The notes: a model not told the origin generated them from the sequence alone. DNA of 64,000 nucleotides from Kitasatospora terrestris (GCF_039542905.1 NZ_BAABIS010000001.1:372001-436000); one strand, 5' to 3'. Counted from the stretch's first letter, positions 25,312-34,833 are shown. Numbers and translations: made by a program.

Positions 25312-26004
25312 ATGCGTGTACTGATCGTGGAGGACGAGCCCTTCCTCGCCGAGGCCGTCCGGGACGGGCTGCGGCTGGAGGCGATCGCGGCCGACATCGC
25401 CGGGGACGGCGACACGGCGCTGGAGCTGCTGGCCGTCAACTCCTACGATCTGGCGGTGCTCGACCGCGACATCCCCGGTCCGTCCGGCGACGAGGTGGCC
25501 CGGCGGATCGTCGCGTCCGGCAGCGGGCTCCCGATCCTGATGCTGACCGCCGCCGACCGGATCGACGACAAGGCGTCGGGGTTCGGGCTCGGCGCCGACG
25601 ACTACCTGACCAAGCCGTTCGACCTGCGGGAGCTGGTGCTGAGGCTGCGGGCGCTCGACCGCCGGCGGGCGCACGTCCGGCCGCCGGTCCGGGAGATCGC
25701 GGGCCTCCGGCTGGACCCGTTCCGCCGCGAGGTCTTCCGGGACGGACGCTACGTGGCGCTCACCCGCAAGCAGTTCGCCGTGCTGGAGGTCCTGGTGGCC
25801 GCCGAGGGCGGGCTGGTCAGCGCCGAGCAGCTGCTGGAACGGGCGTGGGACGAGTACGCCGACCCGCTCACCAACGCCGTCCGCATCACCGTCTCCGCGC
25901 TGCGCAAGCGGCTCGGCGAACCGTCGATCATCGCGACCGTGCCCGGTGTCGGCTACCGGATCGAACCCGCGCCGGCCCACGCCCCCGGTGGCGCGCATGC
26001 GTAG
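25312..26004 (+). CDS. OmpR/PhoB family response regulator
   Basis: 230 residues. The receiver domain has acidic pocket E7-D8-E9, phospho-acceptor Asp51 (LAVLDRDIPG) and Lys101 in LTKPF. A winged helix follows, with ALTRKQFAVLEVLVAAEGG and the C-terminal VPGVGYRIE. It overlaps the histidine kinase gene by 8 bp and pairs with it. A direct repeat just upstream suggests autoregulation. The start is the leaderless ATG at 25312. Confidence 0.93.
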   Translation: MRVLIVEDEPFLAEAVRDGLRLEAIAADIAGDGDTALELLAVNSYDLAVLDRDIPGPSGDEVARRIVASGSGLPILMLTAADRIDDKASGFGLGADDYLTKPFDLRELVLRLRALDRRRAHVRPPVREIAGLRLDPFRREVFRDGRYVALTRKQFAVLEVLVAAEGGLVSAEQLLERAWDEYADPLTNAVRITVSALRKRLGEPSIIATVPGVGYRIEPAPAHAPGGAHA

Positions 26005-27106
26005 CCACGGCGGTCACGGCGGCCGCGGTGCTCGCGGTGGTCTCAGCGCCCGGCTGAAGCTCGCGCTCAGCTACGCCGGGTTCCTCGCCGTGGCGGGCGG
26101 CCTGCTGCTGGCGGTGGTGTGGGCGTTCATCTTCCGGTACGTGCCCGACAACTCCCAGGGTCTGCTCGGGATCTCGCCCAACCGCTACCTCCTGGTCCAC
26201 ATGTTCGCGCCCGCCGCGGCCGCGGCGATGGCCTTCCTGCTGGTGTTCGGTCTGCTGGGCGGCTGGCTCCTGGCGGGCCGGATGCTCGCGCCGCTCGCCC
26301 GGATCACGGACGCCGCCCGGCGCGCCGGGAGCGGGTCGCTGTCCCACCGGGTCGGGATGACGGGCCGGCGGGACGAGTTCCGCGAGCTCTCCGACGCGTT
26401 CGACTCGATGCTGGAGCAGCTGGAGTCCCACGTCGCCGAGCACCGGCGGTTCGCCGCGAACGCCTCGCACGAGCTGCGCACCCCGCTGGCGATCTCGCGG
26501 ACCCTCCTCGACGTCGCCCGCCGCGACCCCGCCCGGGACCGGGGCGAGGTCATCGAGCGCCTGCACGCCGTCAACGCGCGGGCGATCGAGCTGACCGAGG
26601 CCCTCCTGCTCCTCGGCCGCGGCGACCGCGCGGACTTCCCCCGCGAGGACGTCGACCTCTCCCTGCTCGCCGAGGAGGCCGCCGAGACGCTGCTGCCGCT
26701 CGCCGAACGGCGCGGGATCGCCCTCGACGTCACCGGCGGGGCGGCCCGGACCCGGGGCTCCGCGGAGCTGCTGCTGCGGCTGGCGACCAACCTGGTCCAG
26801 AACGCGGTGGTCCACAACCTGCCGGCCGGCGGCACGGTGACGGTCCACACGGAGGAGGAGGACGGCGGGACGAGCGTCCTGCGGGTCGAGAACACCGGGC
26901 GCCCGCTCCCGCCCGAGCTGGTGCCGACCCTCACCGAGCCGTTCCAGCGCGGATCGGCCCGGGTCCGCACCGACGAGCACGCCGGTGCGGGGCTCGGCCT
27001 GGCCATCGTGCGGAGCGTCGTCCGGGCGCACGGCGGGGCGCTCGACCTCGCGCCGCGCCCTGCGGGCGGACTCCTCGTCACCGTCCGGCTCCCCCGCACG
27101 CCGTAG
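25997..27106 (+). CDS. Sensor histidine kinase
   Basis: 369 residues. Two membrane helices (about 25-46 and 68-94) flank a short extracytoplasmic loop of roughly 20 residues, followed by a HAMP linker, a dimerisation domain with phospho-His158 in FAANASHELRTPLAIS, and a HATPase domain with NLVQNAVVHNL and GAGLGLAIVRSVV. The loop is too small to bind a large ligand, so the signal may come through the membrane. I chose the ATG at 25997, which overlaps the regulator stop; a GTG at 25988 is possible. Confidence 0.9.
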   Translation: MRSHGGHGGRGARGGLSARLKLALSYAGFLAVAGGLLLAVVWAFIFRYVPDNSQGLLGISPNRYLLVHMFAPAAAAAMAFLLVFGLLGGWLLAGRMLAPLARITDAARRAGSGSLSHRVGMTGRRDEFRELSDAFDSMLEQLESHVAEHRRFAANASHELRTPLAISRTLLDVARRDPARDRGEVIERLHAVNARAIELTEALLLLGRGDRADFPREDVDLSLLAEEAAETLLPLAERRGIALDVTGGAARTRGSAELLLRLATNLVQNAVVHNLPAGGTVTVHTEEEDGGTSVLRVENTGRPLPPELVPTLTEPFQRGSARVRTDEHAGAGLGLAIVRSVVRAHGGALDLAPRPAGGLLVTVRLPRTP

Positions 27107-27156
27107 CCACCGCCGCCCCTGACGGCTGCCCCGATTCGCCCGGAATGGGCCAGTGT

Positions 27157-27172
27157 TGCGGAACGTTCCGCA
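27157..27172. promoter_or_regulatory. 16-bp perfect palindrome upstream of the MMPL gene
   Basis: TGCGGAACGTTCCGCA lies 67 bases before the MMPL start and 50 bases after the histidine kinase stop. It may be an operator; no T-tract follows. Confidence 0.45.
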
Positions 27173-27239
27173 CCCTTGTCCGCACATAAAGTGACGGTCG
27201 ACCCATTGCCCGGCGTCGGGCCACCTCCGGGAGCCGCCC

Positions 27240-29486
27240 ATGTCCAAGTCGTCACCGACCACCACCACGGCGTCCCGAGCGGCCGGCCGCCGTCCCGGCC
27301 TGCTGTGGCGGATCGGCAACTGGTGCGCCCGGCACTGGGCGGTGGTGATCGCCGCCTGGCTGGTCCTGCTGGTCGGCGTCCAGGTCGCCAACCGGACGGT
27401 CGGCGGCGAGTACTCGGACGACTTCTCGCTGCCCGGCACCCAGGCCCAGCAGGGCAGGACCGTCCTGCAGGCGCACGAGCCCGCGGTCGGCGGGACGAGC
27501 GCGCAGGTCGTGCTGCACGACGGGCAGCCCCTGGAGCAGTTCCAGAGCCAGGTCGACCAGGCCGTCACCTCGCTCCAGCACCTGCCGCACGTCCTGTCCG
27601 CGCAGAGCCCCCTGCCGCCGCCCGGCCAGCCCGCCCCGCCCGGCGGACCGCTCTCCGCGGACGGCCGGACCGGCTACGTCACCGTACGGTTCGACACCAA
27701 CCCGACCACGCTCGGCGACGCCTACCTCGACCAGGTCGACACCGCCGTCCAGCCGCTGCGCGAAGCCGGCGTCCAGGTCGAGTACGGCGGCCCGCTCGGC
27801 GAACTCGCCCGGCCCGCCGCCGACGACCGGACCAGCGAACTCATCGGCTTCGCCGTCGCCGTCGCCGTCCTGCTCGTCGCCTTCGGCAGCGTCATCGCGG
27901 CCGGACTCCCCCTGGTCACCGCCCTCATCGCCGCCGTCGTCGGCCTCGGACTGCTCGGCCTGCTCGCCGCCCTCGCCACCTTCGCCACCGTCGCACCGAC
28001 CCTCGCCACGATGATCGGCCTCGGCGTCGGCATCGACTACGCGCTCTTCCTGCTGACCCGCCATCGACAGAACCTGATGGACGGCGTCGACGTACCCGGA
28101 GCCGCCGCCCACGCCGTCGCCACCAGCGGCCGCGCCGTCCTCATCTCCGGCTGCACCGTCTGCATCGCCCTCGGCGGCCTCTCCGTCTCCGGCGTCACCT
28201 TCATCTCCCGCCTCGGCATCGCCGCCGCCGTCACCGTCGTCTCCGCCGTCTGCGGCGCCCTCACCCTGATGCCCGCCATGATGGGCCTGATCGGCCGCAA
28301 CATGGACCGCTGGAAGGTCCGCACCCCGGTCGCCGAGAAGGGAGGGGGCGACGGCGAGGAGGTCACCGGCATGTGGCACCGCTACGCGCTGCGCGTCGAA
28401 CGGCGCCCCTGGACCTACCTCACCTCCGGCCTGGTCATCGTCGCGATCCTGGCCGTCCCGCTGTTCTCCATCCAGCTCGGCCACATCGGCGACGGCGCCG
28501 ACCCCACCACCTTCACCGACCGGCGCGCCTTCGACCTGATGTCCGACGCCTTCGGCCCCGGCTCCAACGGCCCGCTCACCGTCGTCGTCGACCAGAGCGA
28601 CGTCCCCGGGGCCGACCGCGCCGCCCTCGCGAGCAGCGTCCAGCAGTCGCTCACCGGACTGCCCGACACCGCCAGTGTCAGCCCCCTCCAGACCAGCAGC
28701 GACGGCCAGGTCCTCTTCAACACCGTCGTCCCCGCCCAGGCCCCCCAGGAGCAGGAGACCACCGACCTGGTCAACCACCTCGGCGACACCGTCCTCCCCC
28801 AGGCCACCGCCGGCACCGGCGCCCGGACCTACGTCACCGGCACCACCGCCGCCCAGGTCGACTTCCTCGACATCGTCGCCGGCCGCCTGATCCCGATCAT
28901 CGCCGTCGTCGTCGGACTCGCCTTCCTGATCATCCTCGCCGTGTTCCGCTCGCCGCTGATCGCGCTCAAGGCCGCGGTCCTCAACCTGATCTCCATCGCC
29001 GCCTCGTACGGCGTGCTCGTCGCCGTCTTCCAGTGGGGCTGGGGCGGTCCGGCGCTCGGCGTCGCCGGCAAGGTCCCGATCGAGAGCTACGTGCCGATGA
29101 TGATGTTCGCCATCGTCTTCGGCCTCAGCATGGACTACGAGATCTTCCTGCTCTCCCGCGTCCACGAGGCCTGGCTCGCCACCGGCGACAGCAAGGGCGC
29201 CGTCGCCCACTCCCTGGAGGTCACCGCCCGCGTCATCAGCTCCGCCGCCCTCATCATGGTGAGCGTCTTCGCCGCCTTCATCGTCAGCGACAACATCGTC
29301 ATCAAGATGATGGGCCTCGGCCTCGCCGTCAGCGTCCTGATCGACGCCACCATCGTCCGCCTCCTGATGGTCCCCGCCGTCATGACCCTCCTCGGCCCCG
29401 CCGCCTGGTGGACCCCCCGCTGGCTCGACAGGATCCTCCCCCACATCGACACCGAGGGCGACTCCGTCGCCCCACCGACCGCCTGA
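27240..29486 (+). CDS. MMPL/RND-family transporter
   Basis: 748 residues. One membrane helix near residue 30, an extracytoplasmic domain, a block of helices (about 195-370) with GLGVGIDYALFLLTRHR, a second loop domain and a second helix block with MFAIVFGLSMDYEIFLLSRV. The GxxxDY(A/E) segments are the proton-relay motifs of MMPL proteins, which export lipids or drugs. The gene follows the two-component pair on the same strand, with its own putative operator between, so it may be controlled by that pair. Confidence 0.9.
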   Translation: MSKSSPTTTTASRAAGRRPGLLWRIGNWCARHWAVVIAAWLVLLVGVQVANRTVGGEYSDDFSLPGTQAQQGRTVLQAHEPAVGGTSAQVVLHDGQPLEQFQSQVDQAVTSLQHLPHVLSAQSPLPPPGQPAPPGGPLSADGRTGYVTVRFDTNPTTLGDAYLDQVDTAVQPLREAGVQVEYGGPLGELARPAADDRTSELIGFAVAVAVLLVAFGSVIAAGLPLVTALIAAVVGLGLLGLLAALATFATVAPTLATMIGLGVGIDYALFLLTRHRQNLMDGVDVPGAAAHAVATSGRAVLISGCTVCIALGGLSVSGVTFISRLGIAAAVTVVSAVCGALTLMPAMMGLIGRNMDRWKVRTPVAEKGGGDGEEVTGMWHRYALRVERRPWTYLTSGLVIVAILAVPLFSIQLGHIGDGADPTTFTDRRAFDLMSDAFGPGSNGPLTVVVDQSDVPGADRAALASSVQQSLTGLPDTASVSPLQTSSDGQVLFNTVVPAQAPQEQETTDLVNHLGDTVLPQATAGTGARTYVTGTTAAQVDFLDIVAGRLIPIIAVVVGLAFLIILAVFRSPLIALKAAVLNLISIAASYGVLVAVFQWGWGGPALGVAGKVPIESYVPMMMFAIVFGLSMDYEIFLLSRVHEAWLATGDSKGAVAHSLEVTARVISSAALIMVSVFAAFIVSDNIVIKMMGLGLAVSVLIDATIVRLLMVPAVMTLLGPAAWWTPRWLDRILPHIDTEGDSVAPPTA

Positions 29487-29528
29487 CCCCCGACGCCCGA
29501 CACGGCCCGCTGACGCCTGTCGTCGGTG

Positions 29529-30518
29529 CTACTCGTCTCCCCGGAGCGGGTCGCAACCCTCGCTCCGTTCACAGGAGTCGAACCAGTGGGTCTCGAAGCG
29601 GTCGGCGATGGAGTACCGGTGACCGCTGTCGGTGAGCGTGCGGCACACGAACTCGCTCACCGAGCAGTCGAAGCGCTTCCACGAGTCGGCTGAGTCCATG
29701 CGGGCGAGGATGGGCCACCCGTCCGGGTCGGGGCTTTCGGTGAGCCAGTGGAACTCGTGCTCCGCGGACGTCGCCCCCCACTGGAGCAGTCCCTTGGGCG
29801 CGGGATGAACAGGAAAGGGATGGTAGACCTCGCGGCACTCCGGAAGGGAATCGAGAAGGGCGGCGAGCTTCACAGCCTCCGAGATCAGGTCGAGGTGCCC
29901 GGTCGGCGAGTCCGGGGCACGGAGTACGACCGAGCCGTCGAATGCGCCGGCACCGAAGTGCTCCACCAGCAGCTTGTAGTCCGCGGGCAGGGGAAGGCCG
30001 AGGCGCTTCTCCACCGACTCCCAGTCGACTGTCCGCCGCGTCTCGCCGCGGCCCGCAACGGAGATGAGCTTCTCGGCCCACTCGGTCGGTGAGAGCTTCG
30101 CCTGTGCCGGTTCAGCGCCCGTCGACGTGCTCGCGACGGCGACCAGCCGGAGCGGCTCGGCCTCGGGGCCCTTGACCAGGCCGACCCCCAGCCACCTCTC
30201 TCCGACCTGCCAGCCGTACATCTCCACGGCGACCCCGGCGAGTGCCTCGCTGAGTGCCGGTCCGGCGTGCAGTTCCAGGCGGGGGTCGAGGAACCCGTCC
30301 ATGGCCACGGTCCGGGGCCGGCCGAACTTCGGCCACAGGTCCGCCACCATGGCGGCCAGTTCGGCAGCGGCAGCGGCAGCGGCAGCCGGACCGTCACCGG
30401 CGGCCGAGGTCGGGTCGAAGGCCCCGAGGCAGGTCAGGCGGAATCCAGTGTCGTCTGCCGTCGACGGCTCGACCAGCAGGTTCTCGATCGCAGCGAATCG
30501 TGCGGCGGTGGTCTCCAT
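29529..30518 (-). CDS. SMI1/KNR4-domain protein
   Basis: 329 residues, cytoplasmic. The C-terminal half is an SMI1/KNR4 domain: VDWESVEKRLGLPLPADYKL, FGAGAFDGSVVL, LLQWGATSAEHEFHWL and SCxxSEF-like end. This superfamily includes immunity proteins to polymorphic toxins as well as housekeeping proteins. The N-terminal half is unrecognised and has an Ala tract encoded by GGCAGC repeats near 30366. No toxin gene is near, so an immunity role is not supported by context. Confidence 0.8.
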   Translation of the reverse strand: METTAARFAAIENLLVEPSTADDTGFRLTCLGAFDPTSAAGDGPAAAAAAAAELAAMVADLWPKFGRPRTVAMDGFLDPRLELHAGPALSEALAGVAVEMYGWQVGERWLGVGLVKGPEAEPLRLVAVASTSTGAEPAQAKLSPTEWAEKLISVAGRGETRRTVDWESVEKRLGLPLPADYKLLVEHFGAGAFDGSVVLRAPDSPTGHLDLISEAVKLAALLDSLPECREVYHPFPVHPAPKGLLQWGATSAEHEFHWLTESPDPDGWPILARMDSADSWKRFDCSVSEFVCRTLTDSGHRYSIADRFETHWFDSCERSEGCDPLRGDE

Positions 30519-30621
30519 CCCCAGGAGTCAACCGCATCGCACGGACAGCGCCTTCGCGACCACCACCGATCAGCGGGCCGTACCGGCCGGGGTGTCGGCG
30601 GGCGTGGTTACGATGCGGCGC

Positions 30622-31197
30622 ATGGGCTACACCACGACCTTCACCGGGCGGATCGCCGTCGAACCGCCGCTCGGCAAGCGGGAGATCGCCTACCTGCGGA
30701 AGTTCGCCGGCAGCCGGCGGATGGACCGGGACGCGGGGCCGTACTTCGTGGACGGCACCGGTCCTTTCGGGCAGGGCCGGGACGCGGACATCCGGGAGTA
30801 CGACAAGCCGCCGGCGGGGCAGCCCGGGCTGTGGTGCATGTGGGTGCCGACGGCGGACGGCGCGGCGCTGGAGTGGAACGGGCACGAGAAGTTCTACGAC
30901 GCACCGGAGTGGATGGCGTACCTGATCGACCACTTCCTGAAGCCGGGCGCCCACGCCCGGGGCCGGCCGGGGTTCGAGGGGTTCACGTTCGACCACGTGC
31001 TCGACGGCGTGGTCGACGCACGGGGCGAGGAGGGTTGGGACAGGTGGCAGCTGACGGTGCGTGACAACGAGGTGTCCGCGTCGGAGCCGGTGGAGACCGA
31101 GTCGGTGTGGGTCTGCGAGAACTGCCGCACGGTGCTCCCCGAGGAGGATTCCGTCTGCTGCCCGGGGTACGAGCCGGTGCCGGCGTACGTCGAGTAG
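30622..31197 (+). CDS. Conserved hypothetical protein
   Basis: 191 residues from the ATG at 30622. A -10 box TACGAT (30609-30614) ends seven bases upstream, so the message is probably leaderless and this ATG is better than the one at 30613. The protein begins MGYTTTFTGRIAVEPPL and contains GLWCMWVPTADGAALEWNG, then ends with a CxxC-like VCENCRTVL and a further Cys pair, perhaps a zinc site. I know this as an uncharacterised streptomycete family. Confidence 0.7.
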   Translation: MGYTTTFTGRIAVEPPLGKREIAYLRKFAGSRRMDRDAGPYFVDGTGPFGQGRDADIREYDKPPAGQPGLWCMWVPTADGAALEWNGHEKFYDAPEWMAYLIDHFLKPGAHARGRPGFEGFTFDHVLDGVVDARGEEGWDRWQLTVRDNEVSASEPVETESVWVCENCRTVLPEEDSVCCPGYEPVPAYVE

Positions 31198-31207
31198 GTT
31201 GTCACGG

Positions 31208-31735
31208 ATGAGCGATGAGCTGGTCTTCGACCCGTCGGGTTTCACCGTGGAGCGGTCGTTCCGGGTCTGGCACTACACCGTCAGCCACATGACGCTGATG
31301 CTGCGCAGTGCGGCCTGGCAGGAGGGCGAGGAGACGATCGACGTCTGGTTCGACGGGGTCGCGGCGATGAGCCTGCACCAGCGGTTCGAGCCGCTGACCG
31401 TCCGGGCGGCGGATCCGGCCGAGCGCGAGCGTCTGCTCGCGCACGCCGCGCGCAACATCTACGACCCGGTCCGCAGGCCGCCGCTGCTCCTGGTCCTGGC
31501 CTCCGCCGACCAGCCGGACGGCTTCGTCGTCTGCGCGCACGCGAGCGTCAGGGCGACGACCCGCGGGCCCGGCATTCTGGGGGCTCCCCCGGTCGAGCTC
31601 TTCGGCGGGCGCCTGCTGTGGAGTGCGGGGCCGACCGGCCTGCCCGAGCCGCGGCACCGCTTCACCCTGCACGAGGAGGGTGAGGCCCACCTCCGCGCGC
31701 AGGCGGCCTCCCGGGCTCCGCGGCGGGCGGACTGA
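31208..31735 (+). CDS. Hypothetical protein
   Basis: 175 residues from the ATG at 31208, ten bases after the previous stop, so the two genes are probably co-transcribed. The sequence (MSDELVFDPSGFTVERSFRV, HMTLMLRSAAWQEGEETIDV) is beta-rich and soluble with no signal peptide. No family is recognised. Confidence 0.68.
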   Translation: MSDELVFDPSGFTVERSFRVWHYTVSHMTLMLRSAAWQEGEETIDVWFDGVAAMSLHQRFEPLTVRAADPAERERLLAHAARNIYDPVRRPPLLLVLASADQPDGFVVCAHASVRATTRGPGILGAPPVELFGGRLLWSAGPTGLPEPRHRFTLHEEGEAHLRAQAASRAPRRAD

Positions 31736-31745
31736 TCCGGTCGCG

Positions 31746-31786
31746 GCGAACGGCCCGGACGGTGGCTCGCCGTCCGGGCCGTTCGC
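31746..31786. terminator. Bidirectional hairpin terminator
   Basis: A perfect 17-bp stem (31746-31762 with 31770-31786) and a 7-base loop lie between the convergent hypothetical gene and serine hydrolase gene. Confidence 0.85.
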
Positions 31787-31806
31787 GTACCGGGGAGCCG
31801 CGCGGC

Positions 31807-33054
31807 TCAGCTGGGGAAGAGCTCGCCGATGATCAGCTTGGCGAGTTCGTTCGCGGGAGCGGTGCCGTCGGGCGACTGGTTGAGGTTGGCGAGGACGACG
31901 ACGGTGGCGCAGCGCTTCGGGTCGTAGCCCATGAAGCTGGTGTAGCCGGGGATCTGGCCGTCGTGGCCGATGAAGCCGAAGAACTCGGCGACGGCGAGGC
32001 CGTAGCCGGGTGCGTCGGGGGCGTCGGAGGTGGGGACGAAGGTCAGCCGTTCCTTCTGGAGTTCGGGACTGAGCAGGGTGCCGGTGGCGAGGGCGGGGGC
32101 CCAGCGGCGCAGGTCGTCGACGGTGGACTCGGCGGCGCCGGCGGCCCAGGCCCAGGAGGCGTTGACGTGGGTGACGTCGTACGGGTTGCCCGCCGACCAG
32201 TCGGCCCAGGCGGCTTCCTTGCCGGTGAGGGTGGGGGCGGTGAGGCTCTCGACGTTGGTGATGAACTGGTGGCCGCGGGCGTGGGGGCTGGGGATGGAGT
32301 CGCCGTTGGCGAGGCTGGTGCCGTGCATGCCCACGCGGTTGAAGATCCGCTGCTCGAAGAGCTTGCCGAGCGGTTGGTGGGTGAGGTGTTCGGCGATCAG
32401 GCCGAGCAGCACCGTGTTGGTGTTGGAGTAGTGGAAGCCGGTGCCGGGCGGGAAGTAGGACGGGTGGGAGAACGCCAGGTCGAGGAGTTCCTGCGGGGTC
32501 CACTCCCGTTCGGGGTGCTCGTCGAGGCTGAGGTTGAAGCCGTAGTCCTCGGAGTAGTTGTACAGGCCGCTGGTCATGTTGAGCAGCTGGCGGATGGTGA
32601 TGCGGTCGCCGTCGGGCACGCCGGGGTGGTGGGCGCTGACCGGGTCGTCGAGCTTCAGCAGGCCTTCCTGGACGAGCTGCAGGACGACGGTCCCGGTGAA
32701 GGTCTTGGTGATGCTGCCGACCCGCAGGTGGTCGCCGCGGTCGATCGGCTTGCCGGTGGTGAGGTCGCCGGTGCCGAGTTCGGTCGTCCAGGCCCCGGAG
32801 TCGGGCGTGGTGATCGAGACGAGCGCGCCGGGGATCCGCAGGCGCTGCATCAGCGCGATCATGTCCTGCGTGAGCCGGCCCGCGTACGCGGGCCGGTCGG
32901 CGGCCTTGGCCGCGGCGGCGGGCGCGGCGACCGGTGCGGGCGCGGCGGCCGCGGGCACGGCGACGGCGCAGGCCAGCGAGGCGGCCAGCAGCACCGCCCG
33001 CCACTGCCGCGCGTGCCGCTTGCCGGTCCGGGTTCCTGTCGTTCCGTTGTGCAT
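31807..33054 (-). CDS. Secreted serine hydrolase (D-alanyl-D-alanine carboxypeptidase-like)
   Basis: 415 residues with a signal peptide (about 1-38). The catalytic motifs are intact: SITK at 114-117, YSN at 209-211, and a C-terminal block GHDGQIPGYTSFMGYD equivalent to the HxG region. It is typical of streptomycete class C/PBP-like enzymes that cut D-Ala-D-Ala peptides or esters outside the cell. I chose the ATG at 33054, just before the basic residues of the signal peptide. Confidence 0.88.
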   Translation of the reverse strand: MHNGTTGTRTGKRHARQWRAVLLAASLACAVAVPAAAAPAPVAAPAAAAKAADRPAYAGRLTQDMIALMQRLRIPGALVSITTPDSGAWTTELGTGDLTTGKPIDRGDHLRVGSITKTFTGTVVLQLVQEGLLKLDDPVSAHHPGVPDGDRITIRQLLNMTSGLYNYSEDYGFNLSLDEHPEREWTPQELLDLAFSHPSYFPPGTGFHYSNTNTVLLGLIAEHLTHQPLGKLFEQRIFNRVGMHGTSLANGDSIPSPHARGHQFITNVESLTAPTLTGKEAAWADWSAGNPYDVTHVNASWAWAAGAAESTVDDLRRWAPALATGTLLSPELQKERLTFVPTSDAPDAPGYGLAVAEFFGFIGHDGQIPGYTSFMGYDPKRCATVVVLANLNQSPDGTAPANELAKLIIGELFPS

Positions 33055-33143
33055 GGGTACATCTAGCGCCGGGTTCCGGCCACGCCCCGGCGGTTGGGCC
33101 GTCGGAGGGCGTGGCGGAGCGGTGCCGCCCGGGGGGCGCCGGG

Positions 33144-34718
33144 CTACTGCTGGTTGCGGACCAGCAGCGACACGGTGAGGCCGGCGACCCGTCGGACCTC
33201 GGTGGGGGTGAAGTCGGCGCGCAGCGCGGCGGTCTGCTCGGCGGTGAGCTTCTGGTAGGGGTCGCCGCTGGTTCCGTTGGTGACGACCCAGATCCGGTGG
33301 GCCGTGCGCAGGCCGCCCTCCGGGACGCGGGACTCGACGGGGTAGAGGTCGTCCGCCTCCTCGGCGGAGCGCACCACGTAGGGCTGGGCGGGTTCGACGC
33401 CTTCCGGCAGGTAGTAGTCGAGTGCCGGGCCGATCATGAGCCAGGCTTCGAGCCCGCCGGCGGCGATCAGTTCGTCGCCGCTGCGGTAGCCGCGGGCGAT
33501 GAGTTCGGCGGCGCCGCTGTAGTCGTTGGGCGAGTGGGCGGTCGTGCCGCGCACGCCGCGTTCGCGGGGTACCGCGAGGTGGGCGGGGTAGGCCACCAGG
33601 CCGACGGCGAGGACGGTGGCGGCGGCCCCGGACAGTGCGGTGTGCCGGGTGTCGGCCGCGCGGACCGCGCCGTACGCCGCCGCGACTCCGCCGCCGGCCG
33701 CGATCGCCCAGACCGGGACCGTGAACAGCAGGTAGCGGTCGGCGAAGTAGGAGGTGGTGCCCTGGGAGACGAGCCACACCAGCAGCACGGGGAGCGCGGC
33801 CAGCAGGACCAGTCGCGCGGTCACCGCGCGGGTGCCGGCGGCCGCACCGGGGAGGAGGAGTCCGAGCGCGACCAGGCCGAGGAGTGCGTACATCACCTGG
33901 TGGGCGCCGATCAGGCCCTGCCAGAAGAACTGCAGGTCCTCGGAGTCCGGCCGCTCGATCCAGGAGAGCTGCCGGCCGGCCTGCACCGTGCCGAGCACCA
34001 CCAGCGGGACCACCGGCAGCACGGCCACCGCGACCGATGCCGCGTACGGCTTCAGGGCCCGCCGCCCGGCGGCGAGGACCAGGGGCAGTTGGCCGACCAC
34101 GGCGACCAGCGACACCAGGTGCAGGACGCCGCCCACGGCCGTGCACACCGTGAAGCCGACCCACCAGCGCCACGAGGGCCGGTCGAGCGTGCGGTCCGCC
34201 GGCCGGTCCAGCGCCCGGACCAGGCACCACAGCGCGGCCGTCACCGCGCAGGCCACCAGCGCGTACGAGCGGGCCTCCTGCGCGTAGCGCGAGACGCTGG
34301 GAGCGACGGCCAGCAGCAGCCCGGCCGCCAGGCCGGCCGCCGGGCTGCGGAAGAGCCACTGCGCCATCATCGCGGTGAACCACGCCGTGCCGGCCATGGC
34401 GATCGCCGAGGGCAGTCGCAGCGCGGTCGGCGAGTCGCCGGCGAGTGCCGTCCAGCCGTGCAGCAGCAGGTAGTACGCGCCGTTGCTGGCGTCCACGTTC
34501 CCCAGCATCGCGAACAGGTCGCCGAGGCTGCGGCTGGCGGCGCTCCAGCTGGACACCTCGTCCCGCCACAGCTGCGGGGAGCCGATCCGCCACATCCCGA
34601 CCAGCAGCACGGTGACCGCCGAGGCGCCGGCCGGCCAGTGCCTCACCGCCGCCGCCCTGACCCGTTCCGATGCCGCCCATGGCATGTCAAAAGCCGACAA
34701 GCCGCTGCTACTTCCCAT
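33144..34718 (-). CDS. GT-C family glycosyltransferase (GT39-like)
   Basis: 524 residues with about ten membrane helices. The first extracytoplasmic loop has QLWRDEVSSWSAA, with the Asp53-Glu54 pair typical of GT-C enzymes that use polyprenyl-phosphate sugars, as in protein O-mannosyltransferases and ArnT. It probably transfers a sugar to a cell-surface acceptor. The start at 34718 has no strong ribosome site; an ATG at 34685 is possible. Confidence 0.82.
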   Translation of the reverse strand: MGSSSGLSAFDMPWAASERVRAAAVRHWPAGASAVTVLLVGMWRIGSPQLWRDEVSSWSAASRSLGDLFAMLGNVDASNGAYYLLLHGWTALAGDSPTALRLPSAIAMAGTAWFTAMMAQWLFRSPAAGLAAGLLLAVAPSVSRYAQEARSYALVACAVTAALWCLVRALDRPADRTLDRPSWRWWVGFTVCTAVGGVLHLVSLVAVVGQLPLVLAAGRRALKPYAASVAVAVLPVVPLVVLGTVQAGRQLSWIERPDSEDLQFFWQGLIGAHQVMYALLGLVALGLLLPGAAAGTRAVTARLVLLAALPVLLVWLVSQGTTSYFADRYLLFTVPVWAIAAGGGVAAAYGAVRAADTRHTALSGAAATVLAVGLVAYPAHLAVPRERGVRGTTAHSPNDYSGAAELIARGYRSGDELIAAGGLEAWLMIGPALDYYLPEGVEPAQPYVVRSAEEADDLYPVESRVPEGGLRTAHRIWVVTNGTSGDPYQKLTAEQTAALRADFTPTEVRRVAGLTVSLLVRNQQ

Positions 34719-34773
34719 TACTGCATGATAAGGGACCCGTGTGAGCAAATCGGACCGTCCGGGCCGTCGCGCG

Positions 34774-34809
34774 AGGCCGGGCCCCGCCGCGTGCGGCGGG
34801 GCCCGGCCT
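34774..34809 (-). terminator. Hairpin terminator of the SRPBCC gene
   Basis: A perfect 17-bp stem, AGGCCGGGCCCCGCCGC with its complement, and a 2-base loop. It lies just past the 3' end of the SRPBCC gene. Confidence 0.85.
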
Positions 34810-34833
34810 TCGTCCACGGTCGGTGCCGGGCGG

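Noticed and set aside
27252..29444. 730-codon antisense frame opposite the MMPL gene
   Set aside because: The composition is Asp/Gly/Glu/Ala-rich without motifs, as expected for the complement of a GC-rich membrane-protein gene.
29529..30518. SMI1/KNR4 protein considered as an immunity gene of a toxin system
   Set aside because: No large polymorphic toxin or secretion gene is adjacent, so the context does not support it.
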